This document shows positions 8,941-17,052 of a stretch of DNA of 64,000 nucleotides, one piece after another. This stretch comes from Ruminococcus sp. FMBCY1 (GTDB lineage Bacteria > Bacillota > Clostridia > Oscillospirales > Acutalibacteraceae): contig NZ_CP074197.1 in NCBI RefSeq assembly GCF_023921805.1, positions 1,240,001-1,304,000 of the forward strand. The letters run 5' to 3'. A program made the translations under genes and the position numbers. The notes beneath the pieces were generated by a model, which was given only the letters and a program-made list of their open reading frames with translations, was not told the DNA's origin and did not search any database. The stretch's first letter is position 1, and each line of letters starts with the position of its first letter.

Positions 8941-9121
8941 TATTATTCATCCTTTCAACTATATTAGTTGTCCTAAAGCGATTTTTGATATATAATATAT
9001 CTGAGGACAATTAAAAGTCACTCTGTGAGTGTTACACTATAATGATAAAACTTTTTATAATAGTTTTCAAGTGATTTTTTTAATATCTGACAATAATTTT
9101 TTGCTTTTTCGAGGTAATGCT

Positions 9122-10255
9122 ATGGCAATCGGCATAATTTGCGAATTTAACCCTTTTCATAACGGACATAAATATTTAATACAAAAGGCAAAAAGCCTTG
9201 TAAACGAACCTGTTGCGGTTGTAATGAGCACAAGCTTTACACAGCGTGGCGAAATCGCAATTACAGACAAATTCACAAGGGCAAAGTCTGCCCTGCTCGG
9301 CGGCGCTGACCTTGTAATAGAACTGCCTGTCGCCTATGCCGTATCAAATGCCGAAGTATTTGCAAAAAGCGGAGTTAAAATTCTCTCATCTTTCTCAAGA
9401 CTCACGCATCTTGCATTCGGTTGTGAAAACAGTAATATTGAACTTTTGAAACAGACAGCCGACGCACATAAAAATACTGCCGTACAATCGCTTGTGGCAA
9501 AGGAAATGCAAAATGGTTCGTATTATCCGAAAGCAATTGAATCTGCCGTGCGTGCAATATACGGCGATAAAACAGCCAAAATTCTTGCCACACCAAACAA
9601 TGTGCTTGCCGTTGAATATCTTAAAGCATTGCCGAGCAACATATCACCACTGCCAATCCGTCGTGAGGGAGTTGAACACGACAGCGAAATCACTGAAAAC
9701 GGTTTTGCCTCCGCATCATATATAAGAGAACAATTAAAGCAAGGCAAAAATATTGCGGAGTTTGCTCCTTTTGAACCGACAGAGCTTGCTCTGCCCGATA
9801 ATTTGGAAACCGCCTTGCTGTATAAATTGCGCTCCATGTCTGTTCATCAGCTTGCCGATTTACCCGATGTAACCGAAGGACTTGAAAACAGAATTTACAC
9901 GGCAGTGCACGAATATAATTCAGTTAATGAAATATTGTTTGCCGTAAAATCAAAGCGTTACACACTTGCAAGACTACGCAGAATTTTAATATGCGCACTT
10001 TTGAATATAACAAAAGAAATTCAAAACACCGAACCGTGCTATGCAAGAGTGCTCGGCTTTACAAATGACGGTGCAAAAATCCTGAAAAGCTGTACTCTCC
10101 CTGTTATAACCTCTGTAAAAAAAGGTTTGTCACTCGGAGGCAATACAGAAAAATTACTTAAAACAGAAATTTTCGCAACAGATGTTTTTTCACTCGCTGT
10201 AAATCCGCTTAAAAAGTGCGGAGCAGACTTCACAACGCCGATAATAAAAATATAA
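9122..10255 (+). CDS. tmcAL: tRNA(Met) cytidine acetate ligase
   Basis: A 377-residue member of the YlbM/TmcAL family, which uses acetate and ATP to acetylate the wobble cytidine of elongator tRNA-Met. The nucleotidyltransferase motif is at the very start, GIICEFNPFHNGHKYLI (the HxGH-type site), followed by FTQRGE and DLVIELPVAYA. I use the ATG at 9122 because GAGGT lies just upstream and the protein then begins at the conserved fold. The longer frame from 9029 adds 31 non-conserved residues. It is divergent from ackA. Confidence 0.88.
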   Translation: MAIGIICEFNPFHNGHKYLIQKAKSLVNEPVAVVMSTSFTQRGEIAITDKFTRAKSALLGGADLVIELPVAYAVSNAEVFAKSGVKILSSFSRLTHLAFGCENSNIELLKQTADAHKNTAVQSLVAKEMQNGSYYPKAIESAVRAIYGDKTAKILATPNNVLAVEYLKALPSNISPLPIRREGVEHDSEITENGFASASYIREQLKQGKNIAEFAPFEPTELALPDNLETALLYKLRSMSVHQLADLPDVTEGLENRIYTAVHEYNSVNEILFAVKSKRYTLARLRRILICALLNITKEIQNTEPCYARVLGFTNDGAKILKSCTLPVITSVKKGLSLGGNTEKLLKTEIFATDVFSLAVNPLKKCGADFTTPIIKI

Positions 10256-10289
10256 AATCAGTTACCGCAAAATAAATATCTGCTATAAC

Positions 10290-10347
10290 TTGCAAATATT
10301 TTATTTTGTGGTAATATATATGCATACAGTTAGTTTAGACTAACCTA
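10290..10347 (+). promoter_or_regulatory. Promoter with DtxR/IdeR-like box
   Basis: TTGCAA (10290-10295), 16 bases, TAATAT (10312-10317). Just past the predicted start point is TTAGTTTAGACTAACCTA (10330-10347). It matches the well-known DtxR/IdeR consensus half-sites (TTAGGTTAG / CTAACCTA) at 16 of 18 positions. The implied control is metal repression of the following micro-ORF. Confidence 0.55.
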
Positions 10348-10369
10348 TGTGTTGAAAAGAGGTAATTCT

Positions 10370-10465
10370 ATGACAAAGAAAAAATCAATTATAATGCTCT
10401 TATGAATGCTCTTATGCGGTATTTTAGGTTGCATATGTTTCGGATGCGGCGACTGTCTTTTATAA
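10370..10465 (+). pseudogene. Cys-rich micro-ORF interrupted by an in-frame UGA
   Basis: Behind AGAGGTAATTCT an ATG opens MTKKKSIIMLL, then TGA at 10403-10405, then in the same frame MLLCGILGCICFGCGDCLL and TAA. Two near-identical 12-base units, ATGCTCTTATGA and ATGCTCTTATGC, are adjacent. A tandem duplication plus one substitution would therefore explain the stop. Without it the product is a ~27-residue hydrophobic peptide with five cysteines, resembling in style the small Cys-rich membrane peptides found with iron-uptake genes. The 3' end runs into a dispersed repeat. It could be a pseudogene, or a stop-start pair (TGA-ATG). Confidence 0.4.
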
Positions 10466-10694
10466 AAGGAATGATTAACTTTTCATTATATATAGAATGG
10501 CTTTCTTGTTGCTATCGCACTTTTAAAGGCTAACGCCGTTGTGTTCAAGCCGCCAAACAGCAAGCTGTTTGGCTATCGTTAGATTGCATAAGCGGAAAGT
10601 ATTTGTGGGCTTTGCCCACACCCACGACCTTTGAAAAGGTCGACCAAATTTTTATAATTAATTGGCAAATCAATTTGCTAAACAATAATTTATT
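10461..10694 (-). repeat. MITE-like repeat R1 (5'-truncated copy)
   Basis: About 235 bases of the dispersed repeat family. It contains the CAAACAG/CTGTTTG hairpin, the GTGGGCTTTGCCCAC hairpin, the GACCTTTGAAAAGGTC hairpin and the right terminal repeat GCTAAACAATAATTTAT. The left end begins at the stop codon of the micro-ORF; sequence similarity to R3 may start a few bases earlier, inside the ORF. Confidence 0.7.
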
Positions 10695-10782
10695 ATTGTT
10701 ATGCCAACATTCAGGACAGAACCTTTATTTACCCCATAATGCGTAAGCATTACTTTTTTGCATACTTAATTTTCAAAAAGTA

Positions 10783-10810
10783 AAAGCACCTGTCTGCTGA
10801 CAAGTGCTTT
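10783..10810 (-). terminator. Terminator of tRNA operon copy 1
   Basis: A 12-base stem AAAGCACCTGTC / GACAAGTGCTTT with loop TGCT. On the minus strand it continues into TTTTAC and TTTTTG, directly after tRNA-Gly. Confidence 0.85.
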
Positions 10811-10814
10811 CTTT

Positions 10815-10890
10815 TGGAGCGGATGACGGGGCTCGAACCCGCTACCTCCACCTTGGCAAGGTGGCGCTCTACCAGATGAGCTACATCCGC
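10815..10890 (-). tRNA. tRNA-Gly(GCC), copy 1
   Basis: A 76-base cloverleaf, 5' GCGGATG acceptor paired with CATCCGC, anticodon loop CTTGCCAAG (GCC), T-loop GGTTCGAGCC and an encoded CCA. Last gene of the four-tRNA operon. Its sequence matches copy 2. Confidence 0.97.
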
Positions 10891-10895
10891 ATTTT

Positions 10896-10971
10896 TGGTG
10901 CCTCCGGACGGAATCGAACCATCGACACGGGGATTTTCAGTCCCCTGCTCTACCGACTGAGCTACAGAGGC
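10896..10971 (-). tRNA. tRNA-Phe(GAA), copy 1
   Basis: A 76-base cloverleaf with acceptor GCCTCTG / CGGAGGC, anticodon loop ACTGAAAAT (GAA), T-loop GGTTCGATTCC and an encoded CCA. Five bases separate it from tRNA-Gly. Confidence 0.97.
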
Positions 10972-10978
10972 AAAAAAT

Positions 10979-11055
10979 TGGCGACCCGGAACGGGTTCGA
11001 ACCGTCGACCTCTAGCGTGACAGGCTAGCGTTCTAACCAACTGAACTACCGGGCC
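10979..11055 (-). tRNA. tRNA-Asp(GTC), copy 1
   Basis: A 77-base cloverleaf with acceptor GGCCCGG / CCGGGTC, anticodon loop CTGTCAC (GTC), T-loop GGTTCGAACCC and an encoded CCA. Confidence 0.96.
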
Positions 11056-11060
11056 AAATG

Positions 11061-11136
11061 TGGTGGGAACAATAGGACTCGAACCTATGACCCTCTGCTT
11101 GTAAGGCAGATGCTCTCCCAGCTGAGCTATGCTCCC
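11061..11136 (-). tRNA. tRNA-Val(TAC), copy 1
   Basis: A 76-base cloverleaf with acceptor GGGAGCA / TGTTCCC, anticodon loop CTTACAA (TAC), T-loop GGTTCGAGTCC and an encoded CCA. First tRNA of the copy. No convincing promoter was found in the 75 bases between it and the terminator of copy 2, so copy 1 may depend on read-through. Confidence 0.96.
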
Positions 11137-11212
11137 ATTTGGTAATTGTTGCCTTTGTTTCGGTCTGTAAAGACTCAAAAATACATATTAAATTATCAAG
11201 TTGTTGAGAATA

Positions 11213-11240
11213 AAAAAGCACTTGACTTACAAGTGTTTTT
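11213..11240 (-). terminator. Terminator of tRNA operon copy 2
   Basis: Stem AAAAGCACTTG / CAAGTGTTTTT with loop ACTTA, right after tRNA-Gly copy 2. On the minus strand the sequence after it is only weakly T-rich, so read-through into copy 1 is possible. Confidence 0.65.
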
Positions 11241-11242
11241 AT

Positions 11243-11318
11243 TGGAGCGGATGACGGGGCTCGAACCCGCTACCTCCACCTTGGCAAGGTGGCGCTCTAC
11301 CAGATGAGCTACATCCGC
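11243..11318 (-). tRNA. tRNA-Gly(GCC), copy 2
   Basis: Same 76-base gene as the copy at 10815-10890, including the encoded CCA. Confidence 0.97.
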
Positions 11319-11323
11319 ATTTT

Positions 11324-11399
11324 TGGTGCCTCCGGACGGAATCGAACCATCGACACGGGGATTTTCAGTCCCCTGCTCTACCGACTGAGCTACAGAGGC
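11324..11399 (-). tRNA. tRNA-Phe(GAA), copy 2
   Basis: Same 76-base gene as the copy at 10896-10971, including the encoded CCA. Confidence 0.97.
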
Positions 11400-11405
11400 A
11401 AAATT

Positions 11406-11482
11406 TGGCGACCCGGAACGGGTTCGAACCGTCGACCTCTAGCGTGACAGGCTAGCGTTCTAACCAACTGAACTACCGGGCC
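11406..11482 (-). tRNA. tRNA-Asp(GTC), copy 2
   Basis: Same 77-base gene as the copy at 10979-11055. The spacer to tRNA-Phe is one base shorter than in copy 1. Confidence 0.96.
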
Positions 11483-11485
11483 AAA

Positions 11486-11561
11486 TGGTGGGAACAATAG
11501 GACTCGAACCTATGACCCTCTGCTTGTAAGGCAGATGCTCTCCCAGCTGAGCTATGCTCCC
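11486..11561 (-). tRNA. tRNA-Val(TAC), copy 2
   Basis: Same 76-base gene as the copy at 11061-11136. First gene of the promoter-proximal tRNA operon. Confidence 0.96.
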
Positions 11562-11613
11562 ATTGCCTTTGTCGCTTCGCTTTCGTTTGTCGTATCTCTT
11601 AGCGACAGGTATT

Positions 11614-11642
11614 ATAATACACCATATCGGCTCAAATGTCAA
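11614..11642 (-). promoter_or_regulatory. Promoter of the tRNA operon
   Basis: TTGACA (complement of 11637-11642), 17 bases, TATTAT (complement of 11614-11619), with a second overlapping TATAAT three bases on. It lies 50 bases ahead of tRNA-Val copy 2. Confidence 0.8.
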
Positions 11643-11707
11643 CACTTTTTTGAATTTTTTTCAAAAAAACTTTACAAAAGCAAAGCAACACGATATTTTA
11701 CGACAAT

Positions 11708-12628
11708 TTACTCTTTTGACTTTTTGTCTTTGGAAGTGTTATCCTTGGAATTTTTCTCTTTAATAATCTTCTCAAGGTCTTCTTTATTAAAGATATACTT
11801 CTTGTTACAGAAATGACAATTAGCCACTACTCTGCCGTTTTCATCAGGCATTGCACGAATTTCATCGTCGCTCATTGTACAGAAAAGTCTTTCGAGTTTT
11901 TCTCTTGAACAAGTGCAAACATACTTTACAGGGTACTCGTCAAGCACTTCTACCTCAAAGCCTGCAAGAGCGGTTTTGCATATATCAAGAATACTCATTC
12001 CCTTTGCAAGCATAGTTGTAACAGGCTCGAGAGTTTCGAGATTCTTTTCAAGTTTTTCAATTGTATCTTCAAAAGCACCCGGCAAAAGCTGAATAAGCAA
12101 TCCGCCTGCGAGCATCACTTCGCCGTCCTCCTTATTAATAAGAACGCCAAGCGCACATACTGTGGGAATCTGCTCACTTGTTGCAAAATAATTGGTAATA
12201 TCCTCGGCAATCTCTCCGCTTACAAGCTCAACCTGACCGATATACGGGTCGCCTGAACCGTAATCACGCATTACATTAAGCACACCGTTTTTACCTACTG
12301 CTTTTGAAACATTGATTTTGCCGTTGTTATAGTATTCGGTAGGGCAATTTGCGTTTCCTACATATCCACGAACATTACCCTTACTGTCCGCAACCGCTAT
12401 TACGGGGCCGAGTTCTCCGTCACCCGATACTCTAAGGTTAATTGATGCGTCTTTCTGCTTGAGCATTGCACCCATCATAGAAGTCGCACACAAAAGTCTG
12501 CCGAGTGCCGCAGTAGCGCTTCTTGAAAGTCCGTGAATTTTCTGTGCCTTAAAAACAATATCGGACGCATCAATAGCCGATGCCATTACTGCGCCGTCCG
12601 ATGTTATACATCTTATAATTTTATCCAT
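11708..12628 (-). CDS. hslO: Hsp33 redox-regulated chaperone
   Basis: A 306-residue cytosolic holdase chaperone, activated when its zinc-binding cysteines are oxidised. The redox switch is visible near the C-terminus as CTC (VCTCSREKLERL) and CHFC, i.e. CxC followed by CxxC. The fold marks SRSATAALGRLLCATSMMGAMLK and SGDGELGP are in the N-terminal half. The protein ends in a Lys/Asp/Ser-rich low-complexity tail (SKDNTSKDKKSKE) that is an add-on to the usual ~290 residues. It starts 12 bases after the methyltransferase stop with GGGAGAATA, so it is the last gene of that operon. Confidence 0.95.
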   Translation of the reverse strand: MDKIIRCITSDGAVMASAIDASDIVFKAQKIHGLSRSATAALGRLLCATSMMGAMLKQKDASINLRVSGDGELGPVIAVADSKGNVRGYVGNANCPTEYYNNGKINVSKAVGKNGVLNVMRDYGSGDPYIGQVELVSGEIAEDITNYFATSEQIPTVCALGVLINKEDGEVMLAGGLLIQLLPGAFEDTIEKLEKNLETLEPVTTMLAKGMSILDICKTALAGFEVEVLDEYPVKYVCTCSREKLERLFCTMSDDEIRAMPDENGRVVANCHFCNKKYIFNKEDLEKIIKEKNSKDNTSKDKKSKE

Positions 12629-12640
12629 ATTATTCTCCCG

Positions 12641-13399
12641 TTAACATTCCTTATTGATTGGATTTTTCATTCTTGCCACAAAAACAAGCCTTTGTTCGTC
12701 GGCTTTCGGTTCGTCAAAACTCATATCTCCATATACAGCCTCAAGTTCAAAACCCGCATTTACAAGCATTTCCGTCAGTTTTTCTCTTGAATATCCACGT
12801 TCCGAAAAGCTCTCGCTTGTTCTATAATAAATGCCGTTTTCTTCTTCAAAAAAGTCAAGGTCAATATCCGTCACGCAGTTTTCCCGTAAAGTATTCTGCC
12901 ACACGCAAAATACCTTATCGGTTTCGTACACAAAGGTATTATTCGCAAGCACCTGTTCGTGTTTATAAACGGTATTGACATCAAATACAAACAAACCGTC
13001 TTTATCCATAAAGAAAGCTACACGCTCAAAAGCCTTTGTCACATCTTCTTCTTTTGTAATGTGATTTATGCTGTCCAGCGTACAAATACAAGTATCTATA
13101 GTGCCGTAAAGGTTAAGATTCTGCATTTTCTGCTTTAAATATAAAATATTAAGCCCTTTTTCGCTCGACTTTTGCATTGCCTCGCTAAGCATTTCCGCAC
13201 TTGCGTCAATTCCGTAAACATCTATCCCCTTAAGTGCCAACTCCGTAGTAAGACTGCCCGTACCGCAGGCAAGGTCAAGTGTAATGCCAAATTCGTGATT
13301 ATGCCTTTTCATAAGCTCACAAATGTAGTCGCTTCGCTCTTTGTAGCCGACATTTTGCATTAATACATCATAATAATCGGCAAAAATATTGTAACTCAT
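12641..13399 (-). CDS. Class I SAM-dependent methyltransferase
   Basis: A 252-residue cytosolic methyltransferase. The N-terminus MSYNIFADYYDVLM is typical of the YqeM-like small-molecule methyltransferases of Firmicutes. The SAM-binding motif I is LDLACGTGSLTTELA (residues ~41-55), followed by GIDASAEML and CTLDSINHI. The acceptor substrate is unknown. The start ATG overlaps the stop of the TrpR-like gene by four bases (ATGA), so the two are co-translated, and hslO follows 12 bases later. Confidence 0.85.
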   Translation of the reverse strand: MSYNIFADYYDVLMQNVGYKERSDYICELMKRHNHEFGITLDLACGTGSLTTELALKGIDVYGIDASAEMLSEAMQKSSEKGLNILYLKQKMQNLNLYGTIDTCICTLDSINHITKEEDVTKAFERVAFFMDKDGLFVFDVNTVYKHEQVLANNTFVYETDKVFCVWQNTLRENCVTDIDLDFFEEENGIYYRTSESFSERGYSREKLTEMLVNAGFELEAVYGDMSFDEPKADEQRLVFVARMKNPINKEC

Positions 13400-13698
13400 T
13401 TGTTTTCCTCTTTGGCGATTTTATCGAGTACAAGTGTGTAACCGTAGGTATCGTTATCAAAAAGAGCACGCTTTACACGACTGATTGTTGCGGTTGACGC
13501 ACCCGTTTCTTTTACAATTTCAGAATAAACCTTTTTTTCTGTAAGCATTTTTGCTACAACAAGTCTTTGTGACATAGCCTTAAGTTCAGGACTTGTGCAT
13601 AAATCTTCAAAAAAGCGATAACACTCCTCTTCGTTTTCAAGAGAAAGAATTGCTTTAAAAAGAAAATCAGTATCACTGTTTTTTAACTTAGAGTTCAT
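13396..13698 (-). CDS. YerC/YecD family TrpR-related DNA-binding protein
   Basis: A 100-residue helical protein of the TrpR superfamily, YerC/YecD branch. It has the dimerisation helices (FEDLCTSPELKAMSQRLVVAKML) and a helix-turn-helix (KVYSEIVKETGASTATISRVKRAL). The target genes of this family are largely unknown. I start at MNSKLKNSDTDFL (ATG 13696-13698) behind AAAGGAGAACGG; the upstream extension is a hydrophobic translation of leader DNA. First gene of the operon with the methyltransferase and hslO. Confidence 0.87.
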   Translation of the reverse strand: MNSKLKNSDTDFLFKAILSLENEEECYRFFEDLCTSPELKAMSQRLVVAKMLTEKKVYSEIVKETGASTATISRVKRALFDNDTYGYTLVLDKIAKEENK

Positions 13699-13806
13699 AA
13701 TTTCCGTTCTCCTTTGCAAAACATTGCAAATATTTTTATACACTAAAATTTTAACATACAAAAGTATAAAAGTAAATATCAACAGAAAAATTTTTATAAA
13801 AACAAA

Positions 13807-13830
13807 AAGCTGCCTCAAAAGAGACAGCTT
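13807..13830 (-). terminator. Terminator of gap
   Basis: Ten-base stem AAGCTGCCTC / GAGACAGCTT (one G-U on the minus-strand RNA) with loop AAAA and a T-rich tail on the minus strand, directly after the gap stop. Confidence 0.8.
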
Positions 13831-13862
13831 AAAGTTTATACCTGATAAATTATAGGTTAAGA

Positions 13863-14900
13863 TTAGCCTAATTCAGCAAAGTACTTAATTGTTCTAACCA
13901 TCTGGCTTGTGTATGAGTTCTCGTTGTCATACCAAGAAACAACCTGTACCTCATAGAGATCGTCAGCAATCTTTGATACCATTGTCTGTGTAGCATCGAA
14001 GAGTGAACCGAATCTCATACCGATTACGTCTGAAGAAACGATTGGATCTTCGTTGTAACCGAATGACTCAGAAGCAGCAGCCTTCATAGCAGCGTTAATG
14101 CCCTCAACTGTTACATCCTTACCCTTAACAACAGCTGTAAGAATTGTTGTTGAACCTGTTGGAACAGGAACACGCTGTGCAGAACCGATGAGCTTACCGT
14201 TGAGCTCAGGAATAACAAGACCGATAGCCTTAGCAGCGCCTGTTGAGTTAGGAACGATGTTAGCAGCACCTGCTCTTGCTCTTCTGAGGTCACCCTTTCT
14301 GTGAGGACCGTCGAGGATCATCTGATCGCCTGTGTAAGCGTGGATTGTTGACATGATACCGCTCTGGATCTCAGCATACTTGTTAAGTGTGTTAGCCATA
14401 GGAGCGAGGCAGTTTGTTGTACATGAAGCAGCAGAAATGATTGTATCATCAGCTGTAAGTGTACCCTCGTTTACGCTGTAAACGATTGTCTTAAGATCGT
14501 TGCCTGCAGGAGCAGAAATAACAACCTTCTTAGCGCCGGCATCAATGTGAGCCTGGCTCTTTGCCTTTGATGTGTAGAAACCTGTGCACTCAAGAACTAC
14601 GTCTACGCCGATCTCGCCCCATGGGAGTTCAGCAGCGTTAGCCTTAGCATAGATTGTAAGAGTCTTGCCGTCAACTGTGATTGTGTTGTTCTCGTCATCA
14701 GCCTCTACTGTGTGAAGGTTCTCACCGATTTTACCGCAGTAACCGCCCTGTGCTGTATCATACTTGAGAAGATCTGCGAGCATTGATGGTTTTGTAAGGT
14801 CGTTGATAGCAACTACCTCATAGCCCTCTGCACCAAACATCTGTCTGAATGCAAGACGACCGATACGGCCGAAACCGTTAATTGCAACTTTTACTGACAT
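13863..14900 (-). CDS. gap: Glyceraldehyde-3-phosphate dehydrogenase
   Basis: A 345-residue glycolytic enzyme oxidising glyceraldehyde-3-phosphate with NAD and phosphate. The Rossmann motif is [15 protein letters not shown] at the start. The catalytic cysteine is in [13 protein letters not shown], with the substrate-site histidine downstream ([10 protein letters not shown]). WYDNENSY closes the C-terminus. The regular, pyrimidine-ending codons suggest high expression. AGGAGG lies upstream. It is monocistronic here, away from the pgk-tpiA-gpmI operon at 37-41 kb. Confidence 0.98.
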   Translation of the reverse strand: MSVKVAINGFGRIGRLAFRQMFGAEGYEVVAINDLTKPSMLADLLKYDTAQGGYCGKIGENLHTVEADDENNTITVDGKTLTIYAKANAAELPWGEIGVDVVLECTGFYTSKAKSQAHIDAGAKKVVISAPAGNDLKTIVYSVNEGTLTADDTIISAASCTTNCLAPMANTLNKYAEIQSGIMSTIHAYTGDQMILDGPHRKGDLRRARAGAANIVPNSTGAAKAIGLVIPELNGKLIGSAQRVPVPTGSTTILTAVVKGKDVTVEGINAAMKAAASESFGYNEDPIVSSDVIGMRFGSLFDATQTMVSKIADDLYEVQVVSWYDNENSYTSQMVRTIKYFAELG

Positions 14901-14932
14901 TTTAAATTCCTCCTAATTTATAAGGTAGTTTA

Positions 14933-14961
14933 ATTATATTACATTTTTTGCTGTTATTCAA
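14933..14961 (-). promoter_or_regulatory. Promoter of gap
   Basis: TTGAAT (complement of 14956-14961), 17 bases, TATAAT (complement of 14933-14938), about 30 bases before the start codon. Confidence 0.75.
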
Positions 14962-15125
14962 GTGTTTGATAAAATTTTAACAAATTTCTTATGAATTTTA
15001 CATAAAAACGAAAATTTTACAAAATTTCTGCATCTTTTACTGCAATTTGACGAACGCTATTGTCAAATTGTCCTGTGAATGTTGCGCTTTTTAATTATTT
15101 ATTTGCAAAATTGCCATTAATATTC

Positions 15126-15442
15126 TTGACATTTTTATTAAATTAGGATAAAATACTTATAATACCGTTAGTGCGGTTAAATAGGATTAATGCAAATTTA
15201 CCTATTTTTTATTAATCAGACTCGTTCAGAGCCGTTATTTATAGATATTTTTTATTTAGTTTTTATAACTTATTAATCGTTATAATATACCTTTGTTGCA
15301 AACCACAGCATATAAAAAATATTAAAATTAAATTATTTTTATAAAAATGAAAATTGAATATCTTTACTAACGGCACCGACAAGGCTGTTTGATTGAACTT
15401 AAACTTATTATCTAATTAAGAATCAAACAAGGAGGTGTCAGA
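15126..15442 (+). promoter_or_regulatory. Promoter and long leader of rny
   Basis: TTGACA (15126-15131), 17 bases, TAAAAT (15149-15154). The predicted transcript starts near 15161 and carries ~280 untranslated bases before rny. At the end of the leader a perfect nine-base inverted repeat, TGTTTGATT (15386-15394) and AATCAAACA (15421-15429), touches the ribosome binding site AGGAGGTG. No ORF is seen in the leader. Confidence 0.65.
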
Positions 15443-16993
15443 ATGTCGTTATTAGCAATAATATTAATTATTGTTGCGTTGCTTCTCGGTGCGGGCATAG
15501 GCATTTTTGCAGGTATAAGCTATCGTAAAAATGTTGCCGAAAAGGAAATCGGAAGTGCAGAAGAAGAGGCAAGAAAAATCGTGTCAGAAGCTATGAAAAC
15601 AGCCGAAGCCAAAAAGAAAGAGGTTGTTTTAGAAGGCAAGGACGAGGTTCACCGTTTCAGAACCGAGAGCGAAAAAGAAATTGCCGACCGCCGCAAAGAA
15701 GTTCAACGCCAGGAAAGACGCATTCAGCAAAAGGAAGAAACCCTCGACAAAAAGCTTGACAACATGGAGCTTAAGGACGAAAAGCTTTCTCGTAAGTTAA
15801 AAGACGCTGATGCAAAGCTTGAGGAAATCGAAACACTCAAGAAAAGTCAGTTTGAAATGCTTGAGAAAATTTCCGGCTATACAGCCGAGCAGGCAAAGAG
15901 TTACCTGCTTTCACAGCTTGAGGACGAGCTTGCTCATGAGAAATCCGTTAAGATTATGGAATATACGGAGCAGCTTAAGGATGAGGCGGACGAAAAAGCA
16001 AGAAACATTATTTCTCTTGCAATTCAGCGACTTGCCGCAGAGCAGGTTGCAGAGGCTACAATTTCCGTAGTTCCTCTTCCGAATGACGAAATGAAGGGCA
16101 GAATTATCGGTCGTGAGGGCAGAAACATCAGAGCCATTGAAACACTCACAGGTGTTGATCTTATCATTGACGATACACCGGAAGCAATCACTCTTTCAAG
16201 CTTTGAGCCTGTAAGAAGAGAAGTTGCAAGAATTGCTCTTGAAAAACTTATTTCAGACGGCAGAATTCATCCGGCAAGAATCGAAGAAATGATTGAAAAA
16301 GCAAGACGAGAAGTTGACGCTACAATCAAGCACGACGGCGAAAGAGCAGTGCTTGAGGCAGGCGTACACAACATTCATCCGGAGCTTGTCAGATTACTCG
16401 GCAGACTTCGTTATCGTACCAGCTACGGTCAGAATGTACTTAATCATTCACTTGAAGTTTCATATCTTGCAGGTATGATGGCAAGCGAGCTTGGTATGGA
16501 TCCGACAATTGCAAAGCGTGCGGGTCTTTTACACGATATCGGTAAGTCAATTGACCACGAGGTCGAAGGAACTCATGTTCAGATCGGTGTAGATTTGGCA
16601 AGAAAATACAAAGAACACGATGCGGTTATTCACGCTATTCAGGCTCACCACGGTGATGTTGAGGCAAAGACGGTTGTAGCTTGTCTTGTACAGGCTGCCG
16701 ACGCACTCTCTGCCGCAAGACCGGGTGCAAGAAGAGAAAATGTAGAAAACTACATCAAGCGTCTTGAAAAGCTTGAAGAAGTTGCATCTTCATTTGAGGG
16801 TGTTGAAAGCTCATATGCTATTCAGGCAGGCCGTGAGGTTCGTATTATGGTTAAACCCGAAGTCATAAATGACGAGCGTATGCTTCCGCTTGCAAGAGAA
16901 ATCTGCAAGAAGATAGAAGAAGAGCTTGAATATCCGGGACAGATTAAGGTTAATATCATAAGAGAGAGCCGAGCTGTCAATTACGCAAAATAA
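15443..16993 (+). CDS. rny: Ribonuclease Y
   Basis: A 516-residue membrane-anchored endoribonuclease that starts mRNA decay in Firmicutes. Domains in order: a transmembrane helix (residues 3-25), a long charged coiled coil (~30-180), a KH RNA-binding domain ([20 protein letters not shown]) and an HD domain ([13 protein letters not shown], with the metal-binding HD). The C-terminal part has the family block [19 protein letters not shown]. The length is canonical. AAGGAGGTG precedes the ATG. A strong terminator follows at once, so it is monocistronic. Confidence 0.98.
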   Translation: MSLLAIILIIVALLLGAGIGIFAGISYRKNVAEKEIGSAEEEARKIVSEAMKTAEAKKKEVVLEGKDEVHRFRTESEKEIADRRKEVQRQERRIQQKEETLDKKLDNMELKDEKLSRKLKDADAKLEEIETLKKSQFEMLEKISGYTAEQAKSYLLSQLEDELAHEKSVKIMEYTEQLKDEADEKARNIISLAIQRLAAEQVAEATISVVPLPNDEMKGRIIGREGRNIRAIETLTGVDLIIDDTPEAITLSSFEPVRREVARIALEKLISDGRIHPARIEEMIEKARREVDATIKHDGERAVLEAGVHNIHPELVRLLGRLRYRTSYGQNVLNHSLEVSYLAGMMASELGMDPTIAKRAGLLHDIGKSIDHEVEGTHVQIGVDLARKYKEHDAVIHAIQAHHGDVEAKTVVACLVQAADALSAARPGARRENVENYIKRLEKLEEVASSFEGVESSYAIQAGREVRIMVKPEVINDERMLPLAREICKKIEEELEYPGQIKVNIIRESRAVNYAK

Positions 16994-17001
16994 TTAAATC
17001 A

Positions 17002-17026
17002 AGAGATACCTTTCGTGGGTATCTCT
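17002..17026 (+). terminator. Terminator of rny
   Basis: Perfect nine-base stem AGAGATACC / GGTATCTCT, seven-base loop and a T run, eight bases after the stop. Confidence 0.9.
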
Positions 17027-17052
17027 TTTTTGTTGCGTTGAGTTAAAACGAG

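Noticed and set aside
10403-10405. UGA in the Cys-rich micro-ORF as a selenocysteine codon
   Set aside because: No SECIS-like hairpin directly follows, and the adjacent 12-base duplication explains the stop more simply.
10750-11178. A 142-codon open frame on the minus strand across the tRNA cluster (IAQLGEHLPYKQRVIGSSP-type peptide)
   Set aside because: It is the well-known spurious translation of tRNA genes; the cloverleafs fully explain the sequence.
10815-11561. CRISPR-like regular repeats
   Set aside because: The repetition is two copies of a tRNA operon; no short spaced direct repeats or cas genes were seen in the window.
14098-14304. Open frame on the plus strand opposite gap, and many similar frames opposite pflB, pgk, gpmI and tpiA
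   Set aside because: Antisense shadows of strongly codon-biased genes, without ribosome binding sites or family motifs.
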